A DNA stretch of 64,000 nt from Actinomycetes bacterium (GTDB lineage Bacteria > Actinomycetota > Acidimicrobiia > Acidimicrobiales > RAAP-2), in assembly GCA_021798955.1 (NCBI GenBank), contig JAJZBK010000001.1, forward strand, positions 217,654-281,653, given 5' to 3'. Positions within the stretch are counted from its first letter, which is position 1. Every line of letters starts with the position of its first letter. Position numbers and translations under genes: made by a program. The notes below the pieces were generated by a model. It did no database searches and was not told the DNA's origin. It saw only the letters and a program-made list of their open reading frames with translations. Below are positions 17,039 to 25,512 of the stretch, piece after piece.

Positions 17039-17365
17039 TCAGGCCCGGGCGTCGACGAAGGCGGCGGCCCGCCGGCCCGTCCGCTCGGCAGACCGGACGG
17101 CGGCGACGAGGCTGGCCCGGGCCTCGGCCACGGACCCTTCGAGGGCACGCGTGGCGGCAAGGAGCGCCTCGGCCCGCCCTCGCAGCTCCTCGGGGAGCGG
17201 ACCGAGCTCGTCGAGCGGCGTCGGGTGGCGCACGGCCGGCACCGATGCTCCCCGCGAGGCGAAGGCAGCACGCTGACTGGCCAGATGGGCCTCCATGGCG
17301 TCGAGCTCGGCCGCCCACGCCCGGGAAGCGCTGCCTCCACTGGCCCCGTGGCCGGTCTCGGTCAC
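17039..17365 (-). CDS. Small helical protein downstream of fliS (FliT/FlgN-like export chaperone candidate)
   Basis: A 108-residue Ala/Arg/Glu-rich, all-helical protein starting at a GTG that overlaps the fliS stop (GTGA). No membrane span or enzyme motif is visible; residues ~55-100 form amphipathic helices. In many flagellated Gram-positives the gene after fliD-fliS encodes FliT, the FliD/FliI-binding chaperone, so this is the likeliest role. Sequence alone does not prove it, and the first ~30 residues are low complexity. Confidence 0.55.
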   Translation of the reverse strand: MTETGHGASGGSASRAWAAELDAMEAHLASQRAAFASRGASVPAVRHPTPLDELGPLPEELRGRAEALLAATRALEGSVAEARASLVAAVRSAERTGRRAAAFVDARA

Positions 17366-17790
17366 CCGGTGCTCCCGGTGGCGACCGGTTCGCCGGTCCG
17401 CTCGGCCTCGACCTCGGCGGCCTGGTGCCACGCCGAGGCCAGGTCACCGACCACCTCGCCGACCCGTCGGGCCTGCTCCCGGTCCTTGTTCAGGTTGGCC
17501 TCGACCAGCTGGCGATGGAGGAAGAGGTACAGCGAAGCCAACTGGTCGGCCTCGGCCCACAGGTCGGTCCGCAGCGTCCCCCGGAGGGCGAGGAGGATCT
17601 CCTGGGCGTTGCACAGTGCGTCGTTCACCGCCTTCAAGTCGCCCCGATCGAACCCGTCGTCGGCCACCCGGAAGTCGAGGAGCATCTGGTCGTAGAGCAT
17701 GGTGAGGCGCATGGCGGGCGAGGCGGTGAGCACCGCCTCCCGCAGGTACCGCTGCCTCAGCTCGTCGGCCCGGACGACCGGTCGCGCCAT
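17362..17790 (-). CDS. fliS: FliS, flagellin export chaperone
   Basis: A 142-residue chaperone that binds the flagellin C-terminus. The ATG at 17790 has an excellent ribosome site (GGGAGGAGCC). The FliS pattern is visible: 'ELRQRYLREAVLTASPAMRLTMLYD' (split), then 'FDRGDLKAVNDALCNAQEILLAL' and 'LYLFLHRQLVEANLNKD'. It follows fliD by ~130 bp and is coupled to the fliT-like gene. In FliW/CsrA systems FliS and FliW both contact flagellin, which fits the gene set here. Confidence 0.93.
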   Translation of the reverse strand: MARPVVRADELRQRYLREAVLTASPAMRLTMLYDQMLLDFRVADDGFDRGDLKAVNDALCNAQEILLALRGTLRTDLWAEADQLASLYLFLHRQLVEANLNKDREQARRVGEVVGDLASAWHQAAEVEAERTGEPVATGSTG

Positions 17791-17805
17791 GGCTCCTCCC
17801 TTCCC

Positions 17806-17850
17806 TGCTGGTGGCTGCACGGCTGGTGGCTGCACTGCTGGTGGCTGGCT
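17806..17850. repeat. Three tandem 15-bp repeats between fliD and fliS
   Basis: Units T/GGCTGGTGGCTGCAC-like at 17806, 17821 and 17836; the third diverges at its end. They sit just upstream of the fliS ribosome site in the 130-bp fliD-fliS gap. This adds to the pattern of short tandem duplications at weakly constrained sites in the window. Confidence 0.75.
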
Positions 17851-17923
17851 CGGTAGCAGATCGTGCCGCGCCAGGTGCCCGCCGGAGAATGCCTGCTCGT
17901 CGTCCGCCTTCCTGTCATCGGGG

Positions 17924-20488
17924 TCATGACAGCTGCGACAAGGCGCTCGTCAGCGCCGCGCTCTGGTTCTTCAGCGTTCCGAGGGTGACTTCGAGGTTGG
18001 CGAACTCCTGCTGGAGCGACTTCTGCTCTTGGCTGGCCAGCATCTGCTCGAAGGAGATCTGGGTGTTCAGCCCGGTCGCCTGGGTGGTCAGCCCCTTCGC
18101 CATGGTGGTGATCGCCCCGGTCACCGGGTCGGTCATCGCGTTGGCCAAGGTGACGGCGGCTTGGGCGATGCCCGGTTGGTAGGTGAAGGTGCCGAGGTTG
18201 GTCGAGGAGGTGATCCCCGACGCGGTCACCTCGAGCGACAACCCGGCAAGCGTGGGGTCCGAGGCGGGGGCGCTCAGGAACTGGCCCGACCCCGTGGCGG
18301 CGACGCCGTTGATGGTGCCGGCCACGTCGGTACCGGTGAACGTCGCCGGCGTGCCCGCCGTGGAGCCGGCGAGACCCGTGGTGCCCGCTGCCGTGTCCGT
18401 CGAGGTGACCGAGAAGCTCGCTGCGCTGCCGTAAGCCGACGAGGTGAGCTCGAGCTGCTGCCCGTTGTCGGTGACCTGGGCCGAGAGGGACAGCCCGGCA
18501 CCGGCCAGGGCGGCGTTGATGCCCGAGGCGATCGAGGAGAGGCTCTCCCCCGCTGTCGTCGCATAGTTGACGTTCGTGCTGCCCGAGGCGATGGTGAGCG
18601 TCTCGGCCGCCGACACGCTCCCCGAGCTCAGCACGGCGCCGAGGTCGGTGGCCTGGGTCGCCGAGTTGGAGATGGTCACCGCGTAGCTGCCCGGCTGGGT
18701 GGTCGACGAGGCGTACGACAGGGAGACCTCCCCGGTGTAGGCCGACGAGGACGGGGAGAAGGTCCCGCCCTGGGTGAACAGGTCGGCCACGCCGGTCGGG
18801 TTGGCCGAGAAGGCCGACTCGAACGTCGACTGGTTGAACGACAGCTGGCCGTTGGCGAGGGTGAGGCCCACGTTCTCGGCGTTGCCGAGCGTGGAGGTCC
18901 CCGTGGTCGTCCCGAACACGCTGAGGATCTGGTTGCTCAGGTTCTCGAGCATGGGCGACCCCATGAGCGGACCGCCTTGCTTGGTCTGCTCGTTGTAGCC
19001 GGCGTACTTCTGGATGTCGGAGAGGACCGTGTTGGCGGCGTCGACCATCGAGGCGACGGACGCGGCAGTCGCCTTGGCGTCGGGCTGGACGGTGACCGTC
19101 ACCGGCGACGTGGTGGTGGCGGCCACCTGCACCGACAGTCCCGGCAGCAGCCCGGTGAAGGTGTCGTTCTGCGAGGAGAGGGTGTAGCCGCCGCTTCCGC
19201 CCAGCTGGATCTCGGCGTTCGCTCCGGCAGTTGCCGTGTCGAGGGTCCCGAGCGAGGACGAGGCGAACGCCGAGGTGTCGACCGACAGGTTGGCGTTCGT
19301 CCCGGTGGTCGAGGAAGTGAGCTGGAGGACGTAGGCGCCACTGCTCGTCTGGATGGCCGAGGCGCTGATACCCGTGCCGGCGGCGTTGACGTTGCTCACC
19401 AGGTCGGCGAGCGAGCCGTTGCCCGTCGACACGTTGGTGGCGGTGAGCGAGCCCGCCGAGAGCAGCGGGCTCGTGACCGTTCCCTGGGCGCTCGACGACT
19501 CGATGGTGGCGTTGACCGTCCCCCCGGTCCCCGAGGTGAGGACATCGACGGCTCCCGGGGTGACCGTGGTGAGGGTGTTCGCCGTGCCGTCCACCGTGAT
19601 GACGCCGTCGGTGCCGGTCGAGGCGCTCGCCATGGTGGCGAGCCCGAGGGTGGACAGCGCCGTGCCCCCGGTGACCTGGAGGCTCTGGCTGCTCCCCTGG
19701 GACACCGTGGAGAGCACGAGGTCGCCGCTGGCGTTGTAGCCGGCCTGGAGGACGCCCGAACCACCCGCCGCCGAGATGGCGCTGGTGACGGCGGCGAGGA
19801 GCCCCGATCCCGAGTAGCCGCCCGACGGGCTGGCCGCCAGGCTCAGGGTGTAGGCGGTGCCGTTGACCGTCACATCGACCGTGTTGTTGGTGGACCCGAT
19901 GGTGATCCCCGAGCTCTGGTCCTGCAGGGCCACGGTGCCGGTGGTGTCGGCGGCGGCCGACGCCTGGGTGACGGCGACGGTGTGCGCGCCGAGGGCGAGC
20001 CCCGATCCCGCCGACAGCGCGCTCAGCCCGTACTGCCCTCCGCCCTGGGCGAGCAGGAAGGACGGGTTGGCGTCCACCACGTCGGAGGTGGAGGCGACCG
20101 AGCCGGACGAGATGAGGGAGTTCGCCTGGGCGAGCGAGAGCACGTTGAAGGAGACCGAGCCGGTCGGCGTGCCCGAGGAGGCCGTGGCCGTCACCGCCGA
20201 GGCGTCCGACGACGTCGTCTGGCGAGCGCCCCAGTCGCTCGAGGTCGACAGGGCCTGGGCCGCCTGTTGGAAGGCGAGGAGGTCCTTGTTGATCGCCTGG
20301 TAGTCGCTGGCCTGGGTATTGAGGGTGGACTGCTGGTTCTGCAGGTCGGTGATGGGCTGCTCGTAGCTCTGCATCATCGCCTGGATGATGGCCTGGGTGT
20401 TCAGCCCCGAGATGAGCCCGTTGTCGATGATCGGCGGCGTGCCGGCGGTCGACGAGTACGGCGACGACGAGGCGGAGGAGATCGTCAT
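17924..20488 (-). CDS. fliD: FliD, filament cap protein (unusually large)
   Basis: Filament-capping protein, 854 residues, nearly twice the enterobacterial length (~470). The N-terminal 'GLISGLNTQAIIQAMMQSYE' and coiled-coil 'ITDLQNQQSTLNTQASDYQA' are diagnostic. The C-terminal 'SLQQEFANLEVTLGTLKNQSAALTSALSQL' is the FliD_C coiled coil. The extra mass is Ser/Thr/Gly/Ala-rich beta domains in the middle, probably additional surface-exposed domains. The ribosome site AGGAGG precedes the ATG. No own promoter was seen; read-through from fliC is likely. Confidence 0.93.
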   Translation of the reverse strand: MTISSASSSPYSSTAGTPPIIDNGLISGLNTQAIIQAMMQSYEQPITDLQNQQSTLNTQASDYQAINKDLLAFQQAAQALSTSSDWGARQTTSSDASAVTATASSGTPTGSVSFNVLSLAQANSLISSGSVASTSDVVDANPSFLLAQGGGQYGLSALSAGSGLALGAHTVAVTQASAAADTTGTVALQDQSSGITIGSTNNTVDVTVNGTAYTLSLAASPSGGYSGSGLLAAVTSAISAAGGSGVLQAGYNASGDLVLSTVSQGSSQSLQVTGGTALSTLGLATMASASTGTDGVITVDGTANTLTTVTPGAVDVLTSGTGGTVNATIESSSAQGTVTSPLLSAGSLTATNVSTGNGSLADLVSNVNAAGTGISASAIQTSSGAYVLQLTSSTTGTNANLSVDTSAFASSSLGTLDTATAGANAEIQLGGSGGYTLSSQNDTFTGLLPGLSVQVAATTTSPVTVTVQPDAKATAASVASMVDAANTVLSDIQKYAGYNEQTKQGGPLMGSPMLENLSNQILSVFGTTTGTSTLGNAENVGLTLANGQLSFNQSTFESAFSANPTGVADLFTQGGTFSPSSSAYTGEVSLSYASSTTQPGSYAVTISNSATQATDLGAVLSSGSVSAAETLTIASGSTNVNYATTAGESLSSIASGINAALAGAGLSLSAQVTDNGQQLELTSSAYGSAASFSVTSTDTAAGTTGLAGSTAGTPATFTGTDVAGTINGVAATGSGQFLSAPASDPTLAGLSLEVTASGITSSTNLGTFTYQPGIAQAAVTLANAMTDPVTGAITTMAKGLTTQATGLNTQISFEQMLASQEQKSLQQEFANLEVTLGTLKNQSAALTSALSQLS

Positions 20489-20610
20489 GCGGGGATCCTC
20501 CTAGGGGTGCGGGAGCCTGGCCAGGAGCCTGGGCGACGGGCGGCCGGAACCGGGTGCCGGGCCCGTCCGGCGGGACGGGTCAGGCCTGGCCCCGGGTGGC
20601 CGGCGCACGG

Positions 20611-20646
20611 CGTCCCCGGAAGCGGTCGGGACCACCTCCGGGGACG
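20611..20646 (-). terminator. Hairpin between fliC and fliD
   Basis: A perfect 10-bp inverted repeat, CGTCCCCGGA (20611-20620) and TCCGGGGACG (20637-20646), with a 16-nt loop lies 15 bp after the fliC stop. There is no T-tract, so it may act as an attenuator or RNA-stabilising stem giving fliC excess over fliD rather than as a full terminator. Confidence 0.5.
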
Positions 20647-20661
20647 CACAGCGCTCCGTCC

Positions 20662-21498
20662 TTACTGCAGGAGCTTCAGGACGAGGGACGGCTCCTGCTG
20701 GGCCTGCGACAGCATCGACACACCCGACTGCATAAGGATCTGCTCGGTGCTGAACGTCGACGTCGCCTGGGCGAAGTTGACGTCGACGAGGCCGCTGTAG
20801 GCCGATTGCAGGTTCTGCTGGCCCACCGTCAGGTTGGCCACGATGGCGTTCAACTGGTTCTGCGTGGCGCCCACGTTGGCCTCGATGGAGGCCACCGTGT
20901 TGATGGCGGCCTGCACGGCCGAGATGGCCGCGGCGGCCGAGGCAGCGTTGTTGACGGCCACCGAGGCGGACGACACCCCGAGCGATGCGGTGGTGGCGGC
21001 CTGGATGGTGATGGTCAGCTGCTGGTTGGTGTTGTCGAAGGCGCCGACCTGGAGCACCTGTCCCGAGAAGGTGCCGTTGAGCAGGTTGGTGGTGCCGAAC
21101 GACGTGGTGTTGGCGATCTGGTCGATCTGGTTCTGCAACGCCAAGAACTCCTGCTGGTTGGCGCTCAGCGACTGGGTGCTGTTGGTCGCACCGTTGGCCG
21201 AGTTGATGGCCAGGGAGTCCATGGTCTGCAGGATCGACGAGATCTGGTTGAGCGCACCGCTCGCCGTCTGGATCATCGAGACGCCGTTCTGGGCGTTCGA
21301 GATGGCCTGCTGGTAGCCGTTGGACTGCGAGAGCAGGTCCTGCGAGACGACGTACCCCGCGGGGTTGTCGGCTGCGGTCTGGATCTGCAGGCCCGACGAC
21401 AGTTGGGAGATCGACTTCGCCATCGCCTGATCGGTGGCGTTCAGGTTGTTGTAGGCGTCGATCGCCGAGATGTTGGTGTTCACGACAAGGGAAGACAT
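20662..21498 (-). CDS. fliC: Flagellin FliC
   Basis: Filament subunit, 278 residues. The N-terminal D0/D1 motif 'NTNISAIDAYNNLNATDQAM' and 'QLSSGLQIQTAADNPAGYVV' and the C-terminal 'STFSTEQILMQSGVSMLSQAQ' plus 'SLVLKLLQ' are classic. The central domain is short and Ala/Ser/Thr/Asn-rich, offering many hydroxyl sites for O-glycosylation. The ATG at 21498 has GGAGGA 5 nt upstream. The gene is divergent from the glycosylation operon. The ~165-bp leader region carries a 24-bp motif shared with flbD, but I could not find a sigma-28 site for it. Confidence 0.96.
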   Translation of the reverse strand: MSSLVVNTNISAIDAYNNLNATDQAMAKSISQLSSGLQIQTAADNPAGYVVSQDLLSQSNGYQQAISNAQNGVSMIQTASGALNQISSILQTMDSLAINSANGATNSTQSLSANQQEFLALQNQIDQIANTTSFGTTNLLNGTFSGQVLQVGAFDNTNQQLTITIQAATTASLGVSSASVAVNNAASAAAAISAVQAAINTVASIEANVGATQNQLNAIVANLTVGQQNLQSAYSGLVDVNFAQATSTFSTEQILMQSGVSMLSQAQQEPSLVLKLLQ

Positions 21499-21640
21499 CC
21501 GTTCCTCCATGGGCTGAGGCCCCGTCCCTGGGGCTTGACGTACTCCGGTGGCCCCGGGAGCACCGTCGGGGAGTTTCCCCCCGGCACGGCCGGGTTCCGA
21601 CAAGTGCATCGTCACGCCGCCTCGGCCGCTGAACAACAGC

Positions 21641-21664
21641 GCTGCGAGTTGACGCTCCGTTGTG
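21641..21664 (-). promoter_or_regulatory. 24-bp conserved motif upstream of fliC (shared with flbD)
   Basis: Minus-strand sequence CACAACG-N5-TCAACTCGCAGC. The same two blocks with the same 5-nt spacing occur upstream of flbD at 43768-43745, with 19 fixed positions identical. A weaker version precedes the flgB promoter. It is a candidate binding site for a flagellar regulator; the protein is unknown. Confidence 0.5.
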
Positions 21665-21730
21665 ATCGCCGGCCCGGGTCGTGACGGCTCACCAGGGGCC
21701 CCGCTGCCGGTCCGGGGAACCCAGGGCCGT

Positions 21731-21758
21731 TCAACTCCCCCGGTCGCCGTGCCGATAC
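21731..21758 (+). promoter_or_regulatory. Sigma-28-type promoter of the glycosylation operon
   Basis: TCAA (21731-21734), 16-nt spacer, GCCGATAC (21751-21758), then 7 nt to the ATG at 21766. The -10 is one base from the FliA consensus. With transcription expected to start about 7 nt after the -10 octamer, the mRNA would be leaderless. No ribosome site precedes the ATG, which supports this. Confidence 0.7.
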
Positions 21759-21765
21759 AGCCGCC

Positions 21766-24700
21766 ATGGCCGGACGCCTGCCCGTCTCGATCGTCATCCT
21801 CGCCTGGAACGCCTGGGAGGAGACCCAGGCCTGCCTCGAGTCACTGCGTCCCACCCTCGGCTTGCACGACCAGGTGATCGTGGTCGACAACGGCTCGACG
21901 GACGCCACCCCCGCCCGGCTGCGGCTCTTCCCCTGGGTCGAGGTCGTGACCAACGACGAGAACCGGGGCTTTGCCGCCGGGTGCAACCAGGGAGCCGCGC
22001 TCGCCCGCCACGACGTCGTCGTCTTCTTGAACAACGACACCGTGCTCACCGGACGGTGGATCGAGCCGCTGGTGGCGCCGTTCGACGACCCGGCCGTCGG
22101 GGCCGCCGGCCCCCGGTCGAACTTCGTCTCGGGTCCCCAGGTCGCCGAGGGCGTGACCTACGGCCCGGGTGACCGGGCCGGCCTGCGGGCGTTTGCCCGG
22201 ACATGGGCAGTGGAGCACCGCGGCCAGGTCACCCGGACCGACCGTCTGGTCGGCTTCTGCCTGGCGGTGCGGGCCGAGGCGTTCGATGCCGTCGGCGGGT
22301 TCGACGAGGGCTACGAGGTCGGCGGGTTCGAGGACGACGACCTCTGCCGACGGCTCGCCGACGCCGACTGGGACCTCGTCATAGCGCACGAGTGCTTCGT
22401 CCACCACGCCGGGCATCGCACCTTCGACGTCAACGACCTCGACTGGTTCGCCCAGCAGGAGCACAACCGGGCCCGGTTCGAGGAGAAGTTCGGAGGGGCC
22501 GCGGCACGGGACTTCCCCCTCGTGTCGGCCTGCTTGATCGTCAAGGACGAGGAGGAGAACCTCCCCTCGTGCCTCGCCTCCCTCGAGGGCATCGCCGACG
22601 AGGTCGTCGTCTACGACACCGGGTCCTCGGACCGGACCGTCGAGCTCGCCCGCCAGGCGGGCGCCGTCGTCGTCGAGGGGTACTGGGACGACGACTTCTC
22701 GCGGGCGCGCAACGCCGCTCTCGAGCACTGCCACGGCGAGTGGATCGCCTGGCTGGACGCCGACGAGACGCTCCGTTGCGACGACCCGGCCGGCTTGCGC
22801 GAGCTGCTCGCCCGCACCGGGCCCGATGTCGACGGCTACAGCGTCACCATCGACAACGCCACGGGTGCGGGCGTGGGTGCCATGTTCGTCCACGCCGCCT
22901 GCCGGCTCTTTCGGCGGGCCCGGTGCGAGTGGTCGGGGCGCCTCCACGAGCAGGTGGCCGGACGCAGAGACCACCGCCCCATCGCCACGGTCGGCCTCGA
23001 GCTCGCCCGCATCCATCACACCGGCTACACCAACCAGGCCATGGCCCAGCGCGAGAAAGCAGCCCGCAACCTGCGGGTGGCCGAGGCCGAGGTGGAGCGA
23101 GCGGACGGCTGGGAGCGGGGGTTCTCGCTCACCAGCCTGGGCCGCTCCTACATGACAGCGGGCCGGGCCGAGGAGGCGCTGGAGTACTGCCGCCGGGGCG
23201 CTGCCGAGACCGCCAACCCGATCACCCGACGGCTTGCCCTGCGCACGGTCGTCGACGCCCTCGCCGCCCTCGACCGGACCGACGAGGCCCTCGAGGCGAT
23301 CGAAGAGCTCCGGGCCGCCAGCGAGCGCCAGGTCCTCGCCGATCTGCTCGAGGCCAACGTCCGCCGCCAGCTCGGCGAGCACGAGCGCTCCCTCGAGCTG
23401 CTGGCCTCCCTGAGCGGCCCCATGGTCGACGACGACGGCTTCGAGTACGACCCCTCCATGTTCGCCCACAAGCGCGCCGAGTCGCTGGTCGCGCTCGGTC
23501 GCTTCTCCGAGGCGGCCGACGCCCTGCTCGCCGGTCTGCATGACCGGGGCGTCCTCGACGACCACCTCGGCACCCTCGTCGACTACCTCGAGCGCGCCGG
23601 CCGGCCCCTCACCGACCTGACCCGGGTCATCCCCGCCGACAACCTCCCGCTCTTCCTCGCCCAGGTCCTCCAGCTCGTCCCCACCGTCGCCGACCAGGTC
23701 CTCGAGGCCGCCGTCGTCGGCGCCGACGAGAGCGACGGCGCCGACGTCCCCCTCGAGGTCCTCGCCACGGCGGCCAACCTGGCACCCCGCCTCGCCGTCG
23801 ACCGGGCCCTCGTCTGGTCGGCCCGGCTCCGCGCCCGAGGCCTCGACCAGGCGTGCCCGCTCGTTGCCATCGCCGACGACCCGGGGCGGACGCCGGTGGA
23901 CCGATGCCGGGCTGCCGCCGTCGGGATGCACCTGTTCGGCGACGAACAGCTGGGCGGGTCCTTCGGTGAGGCCCTGGCCGCTGCCACGCCGGCCGACCGT
24001 ACGACGATTGCCACCGAGGTCGCCGCGCTCTGCCCGCCGCTCGCTGAGCGCTTCGCCACCGAGCTCGCCGCCACCGAAGTCCCTCGCCTCCCGACTGTCG
24101 CCGTGGAGAACGGGTCCAACCTGCCCGGAGCTCGCCAGCCGGTGACCATCGTCATCCCGTGCTGGAACCGGTCCGAGGACACGGTCCGCTGCCTCAAGGC
24201 CATCCAGGCGACCACCCCACCAGGCACCTACGAGGTCGTCCTCGTCGACAACGGCTCGACGGATGCCACCGCCACGCTGAGGGACGACCCCGCCAACCCC
24301 GTGCTCACCGTGCTGCGCAACGACACCAACCGCGGCTACGCGGTGGCCTGCAACCAGGGGGCCCGGGTGAGCTCCCGCGACGTGGTCCTCTTCCTCAACA
24401 ACAGCACCGAGGTGCAGTCCGGCTGGCTCGAGCCGCTCCTCGACGAGCTCGGCGCCCACCCCGAGGTGGGCGCGGTGGGCGCGCGCCTCCTCTACCCCGA
24501 CGGGACGGTGCAGCACGCCGGCGTCGACCTCGTGCTCGACACCGACGGCGTGCTCGACGGTGTCCACCGCTTCCGCGGCTCGGCGGGGGACGACCCCGCC
24601 GTCCTCGACCGATGCACCGTCCCCGTCGTCACGGGGGCCCTCCTCGCGGTACGGCGCGAGGCCTTCTGGGCAGTCGGGGGGTTCGACGAGGACTACTGGA

Positions 24701-25512
24701 ACGGCAACGAGGACGTCGACCTCTGTCTCTCGCTCCGCACGGCCGGCTGGCGCGTCGTCTACCGGCCTGACAGCTGCGCCGTCCACCACGAGCCGGCATC
24801 CGGGCCTGAACGCTTCACCATGGGCTCCGACAACCGCCGCCGGCTCGACGAGCGCTGGGCCGACCGTGTGCTCGCCGAGGCGCGAGCCGGGAGCTCGGAG
24901 CAGTCGGAGCGCGGCACGGTCGTCGGCCGAGTCACCGTCCTCGGGTCGTTCGCCGGCGGCGGCGTCGACCACGAGCTCGTCTCGGCGCTGCTCGAGGCCG
25001 GAACTCCGGTCGTCGCAGCGTCGTTGCAACCCGGCGCCTGGGGGACGTCGCTCCCGAGGCTCGGGCTGCCGGGACCGACGGCTGTCGCCGTGCTCCCTCG
25101 CACGTCTCCGACGCTCGAGCTCACGGACCTGCCCGAGTGGCAGGCGGCCGAGCGCCGCCTCCTCGTGTGCGCGACGGCGCGCGGCGAGCTGGCACCGTGG
25201 CAACGCCGCTTCGCCGAGACCGCGACGGCGTGCGTCACCGTCGCGGCAGACGACACGGCCACCGGCGTCGCCGCCGCGCTCGAGGCTCTCGCAGCACTCC
25301 GCGAGGGTGACCGCTCCCAGCCGGCCGAGGAGCCCAAAGGCGCCGCTCCACCCGTCGGCACTGGCGAGGTCGCCGATGCTCCCGGCCGCACCGGCACCGC
25401 GGACGACGAGAGCGTCGGTGCTGTTCCCGGCCGCCTCGGCAGCTCGCCCCGGCCCTCCTCCGTCCCTGCTCGCGTTGCAGCGGCTCCGCGTTCGGCCGCC
25501 TCTGCCCGATGA
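21766..25512 (+). CDS. Giant multidomain glycosyltransferase with three GT2 domains and a TPR-like region
   Basis: A 1248-residue protein, first gene of the operon next to flagellin. Domain 1 (about 1-240) is GT2 with 'VVDNGSTDATPARL' and 'FLNNDT'. Domain 2 (about 249-420) is GT2 with 'KDEEENLPSCLASLE' and 'WLDADE', the type often linked to TPR repeats. Residues ~430-600 are helical TPR-like repeats. Domain 3 (about 790-1050) is GT2 with 'VDNGSTDATATL' but 'FLNNST' where the metal-binding Asp is expected. The tail is low complexity from about 1185. A flagellin glycosyltransferase is inferred from the sigma-28 promoter and location. The start is leaderless-looking. Confidence 0.85.
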   Translation: MAGRLPVSIVILAWNAWEETQACLESLRPTLGLHDQVIVVDNGSTDATPARLRLFPWVEVVTNDENRGFAAGCNQGAALARHDVVVFLNNDTVLTGRWIEPLVAPFDDPAVGAAGPRSNFVSGPQVAEGVTYGPGDRAGLRAFARTWAVEHRGQVTRTDRLVGFCLAVRAEAFDAVGGFDEGYEVGGFEDDDLCRRLADADWDLVIAHECFVHHAGHRTFDVNDLDWFAQQEHNRARFEEKFGGAAARDFPLVSACLIVKDEEENLPSCLASLEGIADEVVVYDTGSSDRTVELARQAGAVVVEGYWDDDFSRARNAALEHCHGEWIAWLDADETLRCDDPAGLRELLARTGPDVDGYSVTIDNATGAGVGAMFVHAACRLFRRARCEWSGRLHEQVAGRRDHRPIATVGLELARIHHTGYTNQAMAQREKAARNLRVAEAEVERADGWERGFSLTSLGRSYMTAGRAEEALEYCRRGAAETANPITRRLALRTVVDALAALDRTDEALEAIEELRAASERQVLADLLEANVRRQLGEHERSLELLASLSGPMVDDDGFEYDPSMFAHKRAESLVALGRFSEAADALLAGLHDRGVLDDHLGTLVDYLERAGRPLTDLTRVIPADNLPLFLAQVLQLVPTVADQVLEAAVVGADESDGADVPLEVLATAANLAPRLAVDRALVWSARLRARGLDQACPLVAIADDPGRTPVDRCRAAAVGMHLFGDEQLGGSFGEALAAATPADRTTIATEVAALCPPLAERFATELAATEVPRLPTVAVENGSNLPGARQPVTIVIPCWNRSEDTVRCLKAIQATTPPGTYEVVLVDNGSTDATATLRDDPANPVLTVLRNDTNRGYAVACNQGARVSSRDVVLFLNNSTEVQSGWLEPLLDELGAHPEVGAVGARLLYPDGTVQHAGVDLVLDTDGVLDGVHRFRGSAGDDPAVLDRCTVPVVTGALLAVRREAFWAVGGFDEDYWNGNEDVDLCLSLRTAGWRVVYRPDSCAVHHEPASGPERFTMGSDNRRRLDERWADRVLAEARAGSSEQSERGTVVGRVTVLGSFAGGGVDHELVSALLEAGTPVVAASLQPGAWGTSLPRLGLPGPTAVAVLPRTSPTLELTDLPEWQAAERRLLVCATARGELAPWQRRFAETATACVTVAADDTATGVAAALEALAALREGDRSQPAEEPKGAAPPVGTGEVADAPGRTGTADDESVGAVPGRLGSSPRPSSVPARVAAAPRSAASAR

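Noticed and set aside
21841..25203. Minus-strand 1120-codon open frame
   Set aside because: It lies entirely inside the three-module glycosyltransferase gene on the other strand, has biased composition and no domain; third-position GC bias explains its length.
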